Shown here: positions 1 to 8,641 of the stretch, one piece after another
Layout: each line of letters begins with the position of its first letter
Position numbering within the stretch: the first letter of the stretch is position 1
Origin: Acetobacteroides hydrogenigenes
GTDB lineage: Bacteria; Bacteroidota; Bacteroidia; Bacteroidales; ZOR0009
Direction of reading: 5' to 3'
Length of the DNA: 64,000 nucleotides
NCBI RefSeq assembly: GCF_004340205.1
Contig: NZ_SLWB01000008.1
Coordinates: forward strand, 62,001-126,000
Notes under the pieces: generated by a model
What the model was told of the DNA's origin: nothing
What the model saw: only the letters and a program-made list of their open reading frames with translations
Database searches by the model: none
Program-made: the position numbers and the translations under genes

Positions 1-1
1 C

Positions 2-1480
2 ACTACCGAGTTTCCAAACGTTTCCATCTCTAAAATAACGCGTGCGCTTAAAATGCTCGGATTTAGCGCAGTTTCGGAAACGGCACTTGGAGCAGAGGTA
101 GTATCGAAAGAGACGGCCCATTACATATCGGAGCACGATAAGGGTATTTTTATCTCATCGGCATGTCCTTCGGTAGTTGAGCTAATTTGCAAGTACTACC
201 CATCTATCAGCGACTCGATAGTGCCAATACATTCGCCGATGGTTACGCACGGTTTGATGATTAAGGAATGGTTTGGCAAGGATGCAAAAACCATCTTCTT
301 TGGACCATGTATCTCAAAAAAACGCGAAGCCGACAACTTCAAAAATATTATTGACGTAGCACTTACATTCAACGATCTGCGAGAGTGGATGAACGATGAA
401 GGCATAGACTTTGACCTAATTCCTGAAAACGAGGATACGTTTGAGCCATACACCTCGAATATGGGTTCTATTTACCCTCTTGATGGAGGAATGGTGGCTG
501 GAGTATCGGCGGATTTGGAGAAGAACAGCACCATATATATGAACTTCTCGGGAACCGACGCTATACGGCAAACGCTTAACAGCATCGACAACTGGGACTC
601 GAGCCAAAAGCTATTTTTAGAACTGCTTTCGTGTACCGGAGGCTGCATTCATGGTCCAGGGACAGTAACTAAAAATTCAACTGCAGTAAAACGATATAAG
701 ATACAATCGGAACTTTTCCGAAAAAACAAAAGTGACGCCAAAGCTGCTGCCTACGCTCCAAGTATAAGCATTAGTCGTAGTTTCAGTAACATTTATCCAG
801 TCCAAAAAAGGCAGCATGCTGAGGCCGATCTTTTCGGATCGTTGAGCGCTATCGGAAAGCTATCTGAAAAAGATGAAATAAACTGCGGAGGCTGCGGATA
901 CGACAGCTGTCGAGACTTTGCCGCAGCGCTAATCGACGGACAAGCAGAGCGCAACATGTGCGTATCGTACATGCGCAAGGTTGCCAACGATAAAGCAACA
1001 GTACTACTTCAGAAGATGCCCTCGGGAGTCTTGCTCGTAGACGAGGACATGAAGGTTATAGAATCGAACAAGAGCTTTGCCAAGATGATGGGGCCCGAGA
1101 TCGAGATGATCAACGAAACAAACCCAGGACTTGCCGGGGCTAACGTTGCAAAGCTAGTTTCGTTTCATAAGCTTTTCTCGTCGGTGCTTAGCACGGGCAA
1201 AGACATCATGGAGCGCGATGTAAGGTTCAACGATAAGCTTTTTAAGGTATCAATATTTACCGTACTTAAGCATAAGATTGTTTGCGCCATAATGCGCGAT
1301 CTCATTGTTCCTGAAGTTCGCAACGATGAGATTGTAAAGAGAACACAAAAGGTTATCCAAGAAAACCTGGAAACCGTACAAAAAATAGCCTACCTACTTG
1401 GTGAGAATGCATCACGTACCGAAACTATGCTCAACACCATTCTGGAGGCATACCAAATTGACGAAAGCAGTGAAAGATAA
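2..1480 (+). CDS. Sensory-type [FeFe] hydrogenase with FeS and PAS domains (5' truncated)
   Basis: The frame is open to the left edge, so the N terminus is missing; the first ATG, at 53, is internal. An H-cluster domain is seen first: L1 reads SSACP (nt 155-169), L2 GPCISKKRE (from about nt 302) and L3 SCTGGCIHGPG (from about nt 629). A CGGCGYDSC four-cysteine FeS motif follows (about nt 884-961), then a PAS-like segment (about nt 1010-1300). Canonical catalytic enzymes have TSCCP in L1. Here the first, proton-relay cysteine is alanine while the cluster-ligating cysteine is kept, as in HydS-type (group C) sensory hydrogenases. The downstream SpoIIE-type phosphatase, ferredoxin and HydA genes support a role as an H2 or redox sensor that signals through the phosphatase. 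The sensory role is inferred from family and context. Confidence 0.88.
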   Translation, partial: TTEFPNVSISKITRALKMLGFSAVSETALGAEVVSKETAHYISEHDKGIFISSACPSVVELICKYYPSISDSIVPIHSPMVTHGLMIKEWFGKDAKTIFFGPCISKKREADNFKNIIDVALTFNDLREWMNDEGIDFDLIPENEDTFEPYTSNMGSIYPLDGGMVAGVSADLEKNSTIYMNFSGTDAIRQTLNSIDNWDSSQKLFLELLSCTGGCIHGPGTVTKNSTAVKRYKIQSELFRKNKSDAKAAAYAPSISISRSFSNIYPVQKRQHAEADLFGSLSAIGKLSEKDEINCGGCGYDSCRDFAAALIDGQAERNMCVSYMRKVANDKATVLLQKMPSGVLLVDEDMKVIESNKSFAKMMGPEIEMINETNPGLAGANVAKLVSFHKLFSSVLSTGKDIMERDVRFNDKLFKVSIFTVLKHKIVCAIMRDLIVPEVRNDEIVKRTQKVIQENLETVQKIAYLLGENASRTETMLNTILEAYQIDESSER

Positions 1481-2657
1481 CCCATTTTTCATAGAAGTTG
1501 ACATGTGGCAGCAAAACTGCAAGGGCCGACCAGTATGCGGCGATGTCTTCCTCTCGAAAAAGATAAAGGAGGAGAATCGCCTAGTTATGGTGCTCTCCGA
1601 CGGTTTGGGTAGCGGCATCAAAGCCAACGTACTGGCATCTCTTACTGCATCAATGGCGGTAAACTATACGCTTTTGAAAGAGCCTATCGACCGAATAGCC
1701 CATACCGTAATGAAAACGCTGCCGGTTGATAGCGAACGAAAAATTAGCTATGCCACCTTCACCATTGTAGATATTGAGTCGGACGGAGAAACAAACGTGG
1801 TGGAGTACGACAACCCATCGTTCGTACTTATCCGCAACGGCAAGGTAATTACGCCCGAAAAGGAAAGCATTACGCTTGAGGAGAGCAGCATCCGCAAAAA
1901 GGTAATGTACCGCTCACACTTCATAGCTCAAAAGGAAGACCGCATGATACTCTTCTCCGATGGGGTTACCCAATCGGGAATGGGCACGCTGCAGATGCCT
2001 TTTGGCTGGGGCGACGAGGCGGTACAGAAGTACATCATAAAGGAGCTAAAGAGCAAGCCCAACAAATCGGCCACGGCTCTTGCAAAAAAAATTGTACAAC
2101 AATCGCAAAAGAACGACATCTACCTTTCTAAAGACGACACTACATGTGCCGTAGTTTACTTTAGAGAGCCACGCCGACTCCTTATCTGCACTGGGCCTCC
2201 TTTCCACGAGCAGAAGGACAAGCACCTAGCCTCCATCGTAAAATCGTTCCCCGGCAAGAAGATCATCTGCGGAGGAACCACCGCCCAAATTCTTTCGCGC
2301 GAGTTTGGTAAGGAGATCGAGGTTGGCTTCGATGTCGGAAAATCGGGGCTCCCCCCTACCTCGTCAATGGAGGGTGTAGACCTGATTACAGAAGGAATCC
2401 TTACCATTGGGAAAGTGGCGCAGCTGCTCGACGAGCACACAACAGGAGAAGTAGAGGGCGATGGTCCAGCTATTGAGATAGTAAAGATGCTGCTACAAAA
2501 CGACATCATCGACTTTGTGGTAGGTACAAAAATCAACATAGCCCACCAAGACCCCAACCTTCCGGTAGAGCTCGAGATTCGGAGAAATGTAGTAAAACGA
2601 ATCGTAAGGCTACTCGAAGAAAAGTTTTTGAAAGAGGTAAGGCTACAGTTTATTTAG
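1458..2657 (+). CDS. SpoIIE-family (PP2C-like) serine phosphatase of the hydrogenase operon
   Basis: The N-terminal half is a PP2C/SpoIIE phosphatase domain: GDVFLSKK, then VMVLSDGLGSG with a metal-binding Asp, ILFSDGVTQSG, and DDTTCAVVYF near its end. The C-terminal roughly 170 residues (from RRLLICTGPP) form a second conserved region that I cannot assign beyond its occurrence in this gene type. The start is uncertain. TTG at 1458 has a GGAGG 10 bp upstream and overlaps the hydrogenase by 23 bp; GTG at 1470 or ATG at 1503 are alternatives, and an ATG at 1398 would force an 83 bp overlap. The gene lies between a sensory hydrogenase and a catalytic one, so it probably passes the sensor state to a downstream regulator by dephosphorylation. 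No partner kinase is visible in the window. Confidence 0.85.
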   Translation: MTKAVKDNPFFIEVDMWQQNCKGRPVCGDVFLSKKIKEENRLVMVLSDGLGSGIKANVLASLTASMAVNYTLLKEPIDRIAHTVMKTLPVDSERKISYATFTIVDIESDGETNVVEYDNPSFVLIRNGKVITPEKESITLEESSIRKKVMYRSHFIAQKEDRMILFSDGVTQSGMGTLQMPFGWGDEAVQKYIIKELKSKPNKSATALAKKIVQQSQKNDIYLSKDDTTCAVVYFREPRRLLICTGPPFHEQKDKHLASIVKSFPGKKIICGGTTAQILSREFGKEIEVGFDVGKSGLPPTSSMEGVDLITEGILTIGKVAQLLDEHTTGEVEGDGPAIEIVKMLLQNDIIDFVVGTKINIAHQDPNLPVELEIRRNVVKRIVRLLEEKFLKEVRLQFI

Positions 2658-2743
2658 ACGGAAGTTACAGACGCTAGAGAAGTTCCCCAATGGGTACTCT
2701 TCCAGTTAAAACACATAAAAAAACGAAGCTAACAACTAACCTT

Positions 2744-2995
2744 ATGACAACTGTAAAAATATGTTCCGGCACGCTCTGCTACGTAATGGGCGGATCGGAG
2801 CTTTGGACACTACCAGAGGCTCTTCCTGCAGAGCTAAAAGACAGAGTTACCGTTAAAGGATCGCCATGCTTGGGATACTGCAACAACGAAAAGCCGGTTA
2901 AGGCACCATACGTAGAGGTAAACGGGAAGGTGATCCGAGAAGCATCGGTATCAAAAATAATAGAGGTAATAAAGGACGAAATAGGAGGAAAGTAA
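2744..2995 (+). CDS. Small thioredoxin-like [2Fe-2S] ferredoxin (NuoE/HydC type)
   Basis: This is an 83-residue protein with the cysteine pairs CSGTLC and CLGYC. That is the four-cysteine pattern of thioredoxin-fold [2Fe-2S] ferredoxins related to NuoE and to the small subunits of NAD-dependent hydrogenases. The ATG at 2744 is preferred to one at 2690 because the conserved fold begins at MTTVKICSG and the upstream residues look like leader sequence. Its stop overlaps the hydA start codon by one base, which implies translational coupling. It is likely an electron carrier or subunit for the hydrogenase that follows. The family is seen directly; the electron partner is inferred from the operon. 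Confidence 0.88.
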   Translation: MTTVKICSGTLCYVMGGSELWTLPEALPAELKDRVTVKGSPCLGYCNNEKPVKAPYVEVNGKVIREASVSKIIEVIKDEIGGK

Positions 2996-4425
2996 TGGCT
3001 GTAACCAACAACGCAATGCTAATTCGCCGCGAGCTAATGACCAGGCTCGCGAAAATGCTCAACGAAGGTACTATCGAGAAGGAAATTGATCGAATTCCTA
3101 TCGAAATGCGACCACGGCATAGCGAAACATCGCGCTGCTGCATTCACAAAGATCGTGCAGTTATCAAGTATAAGCTAATGGCGCTGCTCGGGTTTAACAT
3201 CGAAGACGAAGAGGACGAGCTTACTCCGCTCTCGGAATACGCCCGAATGGCCCTTGAACGTGAGAAACTTACCGACACCATGCTTACGGTAGTTGACGAG
3301 GCGTGCAGCTCGTGCGTAAAGGCAAACTACGTGGTTACGAACATGTGCCGTGGCTGCGTTGCCCGACCATGTACGATGAACTGTAACAAGGACGCCATCG
3401 TGTTTGTCAACGGACAGGCGGTTATCGAATCGAGCAAGTGCGTAAACTGCGGACTATGCCAAAAGGTATGCCCATTCCACGCCATCATATACCAGCCCGT
3501 TCCCTGCGAGGAATCGTGCCCCGTTGGAGCCACCTCGAAGGACGAGCACGGCATAGAGCATATCAACAAGGAGAAGTGCATCAACTGCGGGAAATGCGTG
3601 GTGGCGTGCCCATTTGGAGCGGTGATGGAAAAGACCCACTTTGCCGAGCTGTACCAGGGATTCAAGTCGGACAAGAAGGTGGTGGCGATGGTAGCACCCG
3701 CAATTGCCGGGCAGTTTAAGGTGCCGATGGAAAAGATTGTAGGCGCCCTAAAGGAGATCGGGTTTGACGATGTGGTAGAGGTTGCCCTTGGCGCCGACAT
3801 CACCACCCAAAACGAATCGGCCGAGTTTTTGGAGCGCATGGACGAAGGGGCTCCTTTCATGACCACCTCATGCTGCCCATCTTACGTCAACCTGGTAGAC
3901 AAGCACATTCCGGAACTCAAGCCATTCGTCTCGCACACCAAATCGCCCATGTACTACACCGCCGAGGTAGCCCGCCAAAAGTATCCTAACGGCGTTCTAG
4001 TTATGGTTGCCCCATGTACGGGCAAGCGCCACGAGGCCTTCTACGACCCCAACGTAGACCTAGTGCTGAGCTTCGAAGAGTTTGGCGCACTAATGGTGGC
4101 TCATGGCGTAGAGATCACCAGCACAGAGCCCGAAAGCATCAACATGGAGATTACCAACGTAGCCCGCGGATTCGGCTATTCGGGTGGCGTTACCAACGCC
4201 GTAAAGGCCTACGCTCCTACCGCCAACATCGAGCCGCTGGTGGTTAACGGAATTGATAAGGCGCAGATTCGCGCCCTTAAACAGCTCCCAAAATCGTGCT
4301 CCGGCAACTTTGTCGAGGTGATGAGCTGCGAAGGTGGCTGCGTAGGCGGCTGCAACGTTATAGCCAACCCCAAGATTGCCCTTCGACAGATTGATGAGCT
4401 GATGAAGCGAAGCAAAGTAAAATAA
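2995..4425 (+). CDS. hydA: [FeFe] hydrogenase catalytic subunit, ferredoxin-linked
   Basis: This 476-residue protein catalyses reversible H2 formation from reduced ferredoxin. The N-terminal 100 residues are not a known cofactor domain. Next come clustered cysteines (C104, C107, C118, C121, C126, C130) and two [4Fe-4S] ferredoxin motifs (CVNCGLCQKVCP at 149-160; CINCGKCVVACP at 195-206). The H-cluster domain keeps TSCCP (291-295), APCTGKRHE (339-347) and EVMSCEGGCVGGC (441-453), so all H-cluster ligands and the proton-relay cysteine are present, unlike the upstream paralogue. The layout fits group B monomeric enzymes. An AGGAGG lies 5 bp upstream of the ATG. Maturases HydE, HydF and HydG are not in this window. 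Confidence 0.95.
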   Translation: MAVTNNAMLIRRELMTRLAKMLNEGTIEKEIDRIPIEMRPRHSETSRCCIHKDRAVIKYKLMALLGFNIEDEEDELTPLSEYARMALEREKLTDTMLTVVDEACSSCVKANYVVTNMCRGCVARPCTMNCNKDAIVFVNGQAVIESSKCVNCGLCQKVCPFHAIIYQPVPCEESCPVGATSKDEHGIEHINKEKCINCGKCVVACPFGAVMEKTHFAELYQGFKSDKKVVAMVAPAIAGQFKVPMEKIVGALKEIGFDDVVEVALGADITTQNESAEFLERMDEGAPFMTTSCCPSYVNLVDKHIPELKPFVSHTKSPMYYTAEVARQKYPNGVLVMVAPCTGKRHEAFYDPNVDLVLSFEEFGALMVAHGVEITSTEPESINMEITNVARGFGYSGGVTNAVKAYAPTANIEPLVVNGIDKAQIRALKQLPKSCSGNFVEVMSCEGGCVGGCNVIANPKIALRQIDELMKRSKVK

Positions 4426-4486
4426 ACTCCTTGGTAAGATTCTTACTGGTTTACTTATAGGAGAGATTAGGTTGTGATTTAGGTTT

Positions 4487-4517
4487 GGCCGTGGGGTGGT
4501 GCCCACGGCCTTTTTTT
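4487..4517 (+). terminator. Rho-independent terminator after hydA
   Basis: GGCCGTGGG pairs with CCCACGGCC across a 5-6 base loop and is followed by seven T. It lies about 60 bp after the hydA stop and closes the hydrogenase operon. Confidence 0.9.
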
Positions 4518-4579
4518 ATCTTGGCCTTAACAAACCAGGCGGGTTCTCGGATACCTTTCGTGAAGATTGACTACAACCA

Positions 4580-4786
4580 CTAATTCTTTGCCTTCCTCCC
4601 ATTTTCGAGATATACACCTATTGCTACCCCAAAGGCAACTCCAGCGCCTACGCCTACCGAAAGCCAAAGGGCAATATCGCCCGAAACCTCGCCAACAACA
4701 ACGCCCAGCGCTGCTCCTATGGCGAATCCAAGGGCAACGCCTACGCCCATTGAGTACGTCTTCTCGTTCGTATTACGCTCTACCAT
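4580..4786 (-). CDS. Small glycine-rich membrane protein
   Basis: This 68-residue protein has a charged N terminus (MVERNTNEKT) followed by two hydrophobic glycine-rich stretches with repeated GxxxG spacing, and a basic C terminus. That pattern suggests two packed transmembrane helices of the glycine-zipper type. I do not recognise a family and no function is proposed. The minus strand is preferred over an overlapping plus-strand frame, whose product is Pro/Gln/Arg-rich and looks like a shadow. It sits 42 bp downstream of the DUF4199 membrane protein on the same strand and may be cotranscribed with it. Confidence 0.72.
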   Translation of the reverse strand: MVERNTNEKTYSMGVGVALGFAIGAALGVVVGEVSGDIALWLSVGVGAGVAFGVAIGVYLENGRKAKN

Positions 4787-4828
4787 ACTTAAAAATTATT
4801 TAAGACCTGTTGCTGACTGCATGCTGCA

Positions 4829-5317
4829 CTAGTACCTTTTCCTGCTTCGGACAAAGATGGCAACAACTGCCGAAGTGGCAACTCCCATAGCCAGCGACCA
4901 CACTACGCTTTGGATGGCAAAGTTGCTGTAGCTAAAGTACGCCTGAGCCTCCTCTACGGTTTTGAAGTAACCCGTTTTTAAAGAGTACTCTATAACGTTT
5001 GGAAAGTACTCGGGCGTAATCACGTACGAAATCACCCACTGCGAAAGCGGGCTTAAAACGGTAACAATAACGGTAACGATTACCCCCGATACGAATCCCT
5101 GCATATAGGTCATTTCTCCGCCATAGAAGCGTCTCTTCTTATCCCGAAGGGCAAGTACGTAAACCAGAATAGCGGGTAGCATAAACAGCATTGTAAGGTA
5201 CTGCTGCTTGTCGATATGGGTGCTATGTAGCCCTGTAAGCTTTTCTAGAAGCATCCAAGCCAGCATGGTGACAATAAAGATTGCCGCCCACTTTACTTCA
5301 ACGATCCTGCTCTTCAT
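4829..5317 (-). CDS. DUF4199 domain membrane protein
   Basis: This 162-residue integral membrane protein has about four hydrophobic helices (near residues 11-25, 42-57, 70-95 and 128-155) and a conserved central GGEMTYMQGFVSG segment. The pattern and length match the DUF4199 family, common in Bacteroidota, whose function is unknown. It ends in a basic tail (RSRKRY) expected to be cytoplasmic. The next gene leftward is the small glycine-rich protein; a divergent repeat array starts about 165 bp upstream. No catalytic residues are apparent. Confidence 0.85.
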   Translation of the reverse strand: MKSRIVEVKWAAIFIVTMLAWMLLEKLTGLHSTHIDKQQYLTMLFMLPAILVYVLALRDKKRRFYGGEMTYMQGFVSGVIVTVIVTVLSPLSQWVISYVITPEYFPNVIEYSLKTGYFKTVEEAQAYFSYSNFAIQSVVWSLAMGVATSAVVAIFVRSRKRY

Positions 5318-5482
5318 AGTCTTAGATATTGAAAGTTAATAATGATTCCCAGTATGCTGGAGCCCGATCTGAACTACCCGTTGCGTGCTGTTTCTACAAA
5401 ACAGGCACATTCTCATAAAGTTCACGGCTGGGGTGGGCCTCGTTTGTCAAAGACTCGGGCTCCAATAGTCTTAAGCTTTGAA

Positions 5483-5755
5483 CAAAGCTCTAATCGTGAC
5501 ACGGCAATGTCTGCTCATGGATTCAAAAGTTCCAATGCTGGCACGCCATTCTCCTACGTTGAAAGGGTAAATTCTAACAGTGGTATGGTAGATTCAAAAC
5601 CTAGCATGATATACTCCAGATATAGAAAGCTAAGCTCTTCTAATAGCATCATAAGTTCGTAGTGTGGCACGGTAAACTCCAAGTCTGATCCCAAAAGTTC
5701 CAAGAGTGGTAATAAAAACTCTAATCGTGGCAGCAAAAACTCCTTTCGAAGAACA
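5483..5755. repeat. Degenerate 21-bp tandem repeat array, about 13 units
   Basis: Units begin at 5483 and recur every 21 bp without indels to 5755. Good examples start at 5483, 5525, 5651, 5693 and 5714. The recognisable core is AARYTCYAA followed by a GTGGCA-like half. Units differ at many positions but stay in register. Frames on both strands are open through the array only because the period is a multiple of three; the products are low-complexity and match nothing I know. It fills most of the 490 bp between the DUF4199 gene and the HTH gene. See the finding on helical-period arrays. Confidence 0.8.
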
Positions 5756-5808
5756 GAATATATATTTTTTCGCTACCTTAAGGGCTTACTAACCAACACC
5801 AACAACCA

Positions 5809-6168
5809 ATGCTACAGCTAAGCTTACAGCGCATCCTATTGCAAAAAGGAGTAAAGGAGCCTGCCGTGTACTTGCAGAAAAGGGGCTACGGGAAGAAAAA
5901 GGCAAACTGGTTAGCCTTCGGAAAAAATCGCACGATTAGCCTAGACGAACTGGAGCAGTTCTGCGTAGAATTCGGCTGCACGCCTAATGAGCTGCTCACC
6001 TGGACACCTTTGCGCAACGAAGAGGACACCCCAGACCATCCGCTACGTCCACTTCGCCACACAGACGAAGTCCTTCCTGTAATTGAGCTAATGAAGGATA
6101 TCTCCAACGAGGGGATCGCACAGCTAGAGCGCTACATAAAGGAACGCAAGAGCGTCCAGCAAAAGTAG
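5809..6168 (+). CDS. HTH (XRE/Cro-C1-like) DNA-binding protein
   Basis: In this 119-residue protein, residues 1-65 resemble a compact Cro/C1-type helix-turn-helix: an amphipathic first helix, then SLDELEQFCVEFGCTPNELL, the usual end of such domains in Bacteroidota. The C-terminal part (DEVLPVIELMKDISNEGIAQLERYIKERK) is a helical tail that could mediate dimerisation. The target is unknown. It starts 53 bp after the 21-bp array, so autoregulation through the array is possible but untested. The fold assignment rests on the helix pattern, not on a strongly diagnostic motif. Confidence 0.8.
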   Translation: MLQLSLQRILLQKGVKEPAVYLQKRGYGKKKANWLAFGKNRTISLDELEQFCVEFGCTPNELLTWTPLRNEEDTPDHPLRPLRHTDEVLPVIELMKDISNEGIAQLERYIKERKSVQQK

Positions 6169-6284
6169 CAGCAGGCAACGGGCTTCACGAGAATTTTTCC
6201 AACGGTCGCCAAGTTAAGGCCATTCATCCCGTTGGGAGCATACCCTCCCATTTTTCGCGCAAAATTGGCGGGGACAGTACTCTT

Positions 6285-6318
6285 TTTGTACCAAAAGAGC
6301 ATTCATTTGATAAATTTG
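6285..6318 (+). promoter_or_regulatory. Candidate promoter, TAAATTTG -7 element
   Basis: TAAATTTG at 6311-6318 matches the Bacteroidota -7 consensus TANNTTTG. A TTTG lies at 6285-6288 as a possible -33 element, with a spacing (22 bp) slightly longer than usual. It would drive the hydrolase gene at 6462 with a leader of about 135 nt. Confidence 0.4.
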
Positions 6319-6461
6319 TGCCACCCTAAACGGAGCAAGGGCAAACGCCCCCGCAGCAAAGAGCCCTTGGGTTCCCCCACATTTAGGAAACCAGCAGCAG
6401 GCAGCCGCCAGCAACAGCCGCCAGCAGAATGCACCCGACCAACCGTTAAAACACAGGATAT

Positions 6462-8219
6462 ATGAAACTTTTACTAGTAGCAGCCGCCTCGTTGCTAATT
6501 GCGCTACAGGCCGCCTCGCAACCGCTGCAACGGGTAATGCCCGAGCAGGTGGGCATGGATTCGCAAAAGCTGCGCTACGCCGACGAGGCCATCAACAGGG
6601 CCATCGACAGCAAGCAAATCCCAGGAGCCGTTTTGGCCGTTGTTCGGCAAGGGAAGATGGCCTACCTAAAGGCCTACGGCAGCAAGCAGGTGTACCCAAC
6701 CGTGGAACCCATGACGGTTAACACGGTATTCGACATGGCATCGTGCACCAAGCCCGTCTCCACTGCAATATCAGCCATGATACTCGTAGAGCAGGGCAAG
6801 ATTCGGCTGCTCGACAAGGTTAGCCTTTACATTCCATCGTTCACCGACAACATTCGGATTATCGACCTTCTTACGCATACTTCGGGTCTACCTGCCTATG
6901 CGCCAATATCCGAGATTAAGGCTAAGCACGCCGCTCCAAGCCCCAGTACCCTAATAGAGTACATTGCCACCTGCAAGCGCGACACCACCCCCGAAACTTC
7001 GTTTAAGTACAGCTGCTTAAACTTCATTACCTTGCAGAAGATTGTAGAGGAAGTTAGCGGTAAAAGCCTAAGAGACTTCGCCAAGGAAAATATTTTTGAT
7101 TTACTGGGGATGCGCCATACCGACTACAACCCAACAGGGGAGATGCTGGAGCTATGTGCTCCTACCGAGAAGCAAAAGGACGGAACGGTTCTTAAGGGGA
7201 TCGTCCACGACCCGCTGGCACGAGAGATGAATGGGGGAATATCAGGCAATGCTGGATTATTCTCCTGCGCCGAAGACCTAGCCATGCTATCGGCAGCACT
7301 TCTTGGTAACGGAGAGTATAACGGCAAGCGAATTCTCAGCCCTATGGGCGTTCAGGCGCTAACCCATGTGCCGCAGAGCATGAGTTCATTTGGTCGATCG
7401 CTGGGCTGGGATGTGTCATCGGCATTCGCCTCCAACAAGGGCGACCTGTTCGGGCCAAACGCCTACGGGCATACTGGCTACACCGGCACCTCAATCGTAG
7501 TAGACCCCGACAGCCAAACGGCGGTTATCCTCTTAACCAACCGCGTTCATCCTCAGGATAAGGGAGAAGTAACCCGTCTACGCTCGCTTGTTGCCAACGC
7601 GGTTGCCGCCTCGATATATCCCCCTGCTCGCAAGTATACCGATCACTACTACAAGCGGATGCTCGAGTTCGAAAAGGAGCCTCCTGTAACCGATAACGAA
7701 ATTGTAATGTTAGGCGACAGCATGACTGAAAATGGTGGCGATTGGGCATCGTTGCTAAACGCCAAGCATGTGCGCAACCGCGGTATTATTGGCGACGAAG
7801 CCATGGGCGTGTACGATCGCCTGTACCAGATTCTACCCGGTAAGCCTAAAAAAATATACCTGATGCTTGGAGTAAACGACGTATCGCACAACCTTTCGGC
7901 CGACAGCGTGGTTGCGCTGCTCACCAAGGTTATCGACCGGATTCAAACCGAATCACCCAAGACTAAGCTGTACCTACAAAGCTTACTGCCCATCAACGAA
8001 TCAGTTGGGCGCTATAAGTCACTAATAGGCAAAACCGATTTAATTCCGCGGATTAACCAAAAGTTGGAAGCCGTAGCTGCTCAACGTAAGATCCCATTCC
8101 TCAACCTATTCCCTTATTTTACAGAGAATGGCACCAATACGCTGCGCAAGGAGCTAACAAACGACGGCCTACACCTTACCAGAGAAGGATACGAGATTTG
8201 GAGTAAACAATTGAAGTAG
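6462..8219 (+). CDS. Secreted serine hydrolase (beta-lactamase/PBP fold) fused to SGNH/GDSL hydrolase
   Basis: This 585-residue exported protein has a signal peptide at about residues 1-19 ending ASQ. Domain 1 (about 25-385) is a class C beta-lactamase or penicillin-binding-like serine hydrolase with SCTK (S94, K97), a Tyr motif at Y183 and HTG (337-339) in place of KTG. Domain 2 (about 412-585) is an SGNH esterase with LGDSMTENG (S420), GVND (470-473) and DGLH (D568, H571), so both catalytic sites look intact. The pair could act on substituted peptidoglycan or glycans, one domain cutting a peptide or ester bond and the other removing acyl groups. Substrates are not shown by sequence. A terminator follows at 8277. 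Confidence 0.88.
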   Translation: MKLLLVAAASLLIALQAASQPLQRVMPEQVGMDSQKLRYADEAINRAIDSKQIPGAVLAVVRQGKMAYLKAYGSKQVYPTVEPMTVNTVFDMASCTKPVSTAISAMILVEQGKIRLLDKVSLYIPSFTDNIRIIDLLTHTSGLPAYAPISEIKAKHAAPSPSTLIEYIATCKRDTTPETSFKYSCLNFITLQKIVEEVSGKSLRDFAKENIFDLLGMRHTDYNPTGEMLELCAPTEKQKDGTVLKGIVHDPLAREMNGGISGNAGLFSCAEDLAMLSAALLGNGEYNGKRILSPMGVQALTHVPQSMSSFGRSLGWDVSSAFASNKGDLFGPNAYGHTGYTGTSIVVDPDSQTAVILLTNRVHPQDKGEVTRLRSLVANAVAASIYPPARKYTDHYYKRMLEFEKEPPVTDNEIVMLGDSMTENGGDWASLLNAKHVRNRGIIGDEAMGVYDRLYQILPGKPKKIYLMLGVNDVSHNLSADSVVALLTKVIDRIQTESPKTKLYLQSLLPINESVGRYKSLIGKTDLIPRINQKLEAVAAQRKIPFLNLFPYFTENGTNTLRKELTNDGLHLTREGYEIWSKQLK

Positions 8220-8276
8220 GGGATAGCTGCGAAGGTTTAAGTCACCGCCCCTGTAGAGATCAACTAAAAGAACTAT

Positions 8277-8316
8277 AAAGCGAGAGGTAAGAGAAATCGT
8301 CTACCTCTCGCTTTTA
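8277..8316 (+). terminator. Terminator after the two-domain hydrolase
   Basis: AAAGCGAGAGGTA and TACCTCTCGCTTTT form a long stem around a 12-base loop, followed by a T-rich run. Confidence 0.85.
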
Positions 8317-8641
8317 TTTTATGTGCAGGCTTCCATCAAACCGAATTATTCTAGAAGCCCATGTGGACTTCAAAACGAATGGTCAGGGATATGCAAAGCA
8401 ACCCTACAATGGTTGAATTGTAGAATAAAAGAACATCATAACATGTTTTGCCTCTCTCACATTCAAAACAGAGCACAGAAATGAGCCATCTGATTTTTTT
8501 TCGTCAAACGTACCTACTATTATATAACTTTTTTTAACTTTATAATCGCGACAGATAGCCGCAACACCCGAATAGGAGCATACCAACGCCCTATTAGGCC
8601 AAGCTAACAGCCCTAAATTATTAACCTAAAAATGCCTAACA
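8317..8641. other. Intergenic region, no gene seen
   Basis: This is AT-rich DNA upstream of the NYN-LOTUS gene. The last 40 bp hold a typical A-rich Bacteroidota leader (TTATTAACCTAAAAATG). Short frames are present on the minus strand but have no coding character. No clear TANNTTTG element was found. Confidence 0.5.

Noticed and set aside
1398-1457. ATG 1398 as start of the phosphatase
   Set aside because: It would overlap the sensory hydrogenase by 83 bp and add a sequence unrelated to the domain; a later start with GGAGG is better.
3327-3866. 179-codon minus-strand gene inside hydA
   Set aside because: Shadow of the hydrogenase reading frame; His/Ser/Thr-rich and without homology.
4567-4803. 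Plus-strand 78-codon gene opposite the small membrane protein
   Set aside because: Pro/Gln/Arg-rich product without structure; the minus-strand frame has a clear two-helix glycine-zipper pattern.
5342-5736. Coding genes on either strand across the 21-bp array
   Set aside because: Openness follows from the repeat period; the products (Ser/Asn-rich or Leu/Glu-rich) have no family resemblance.
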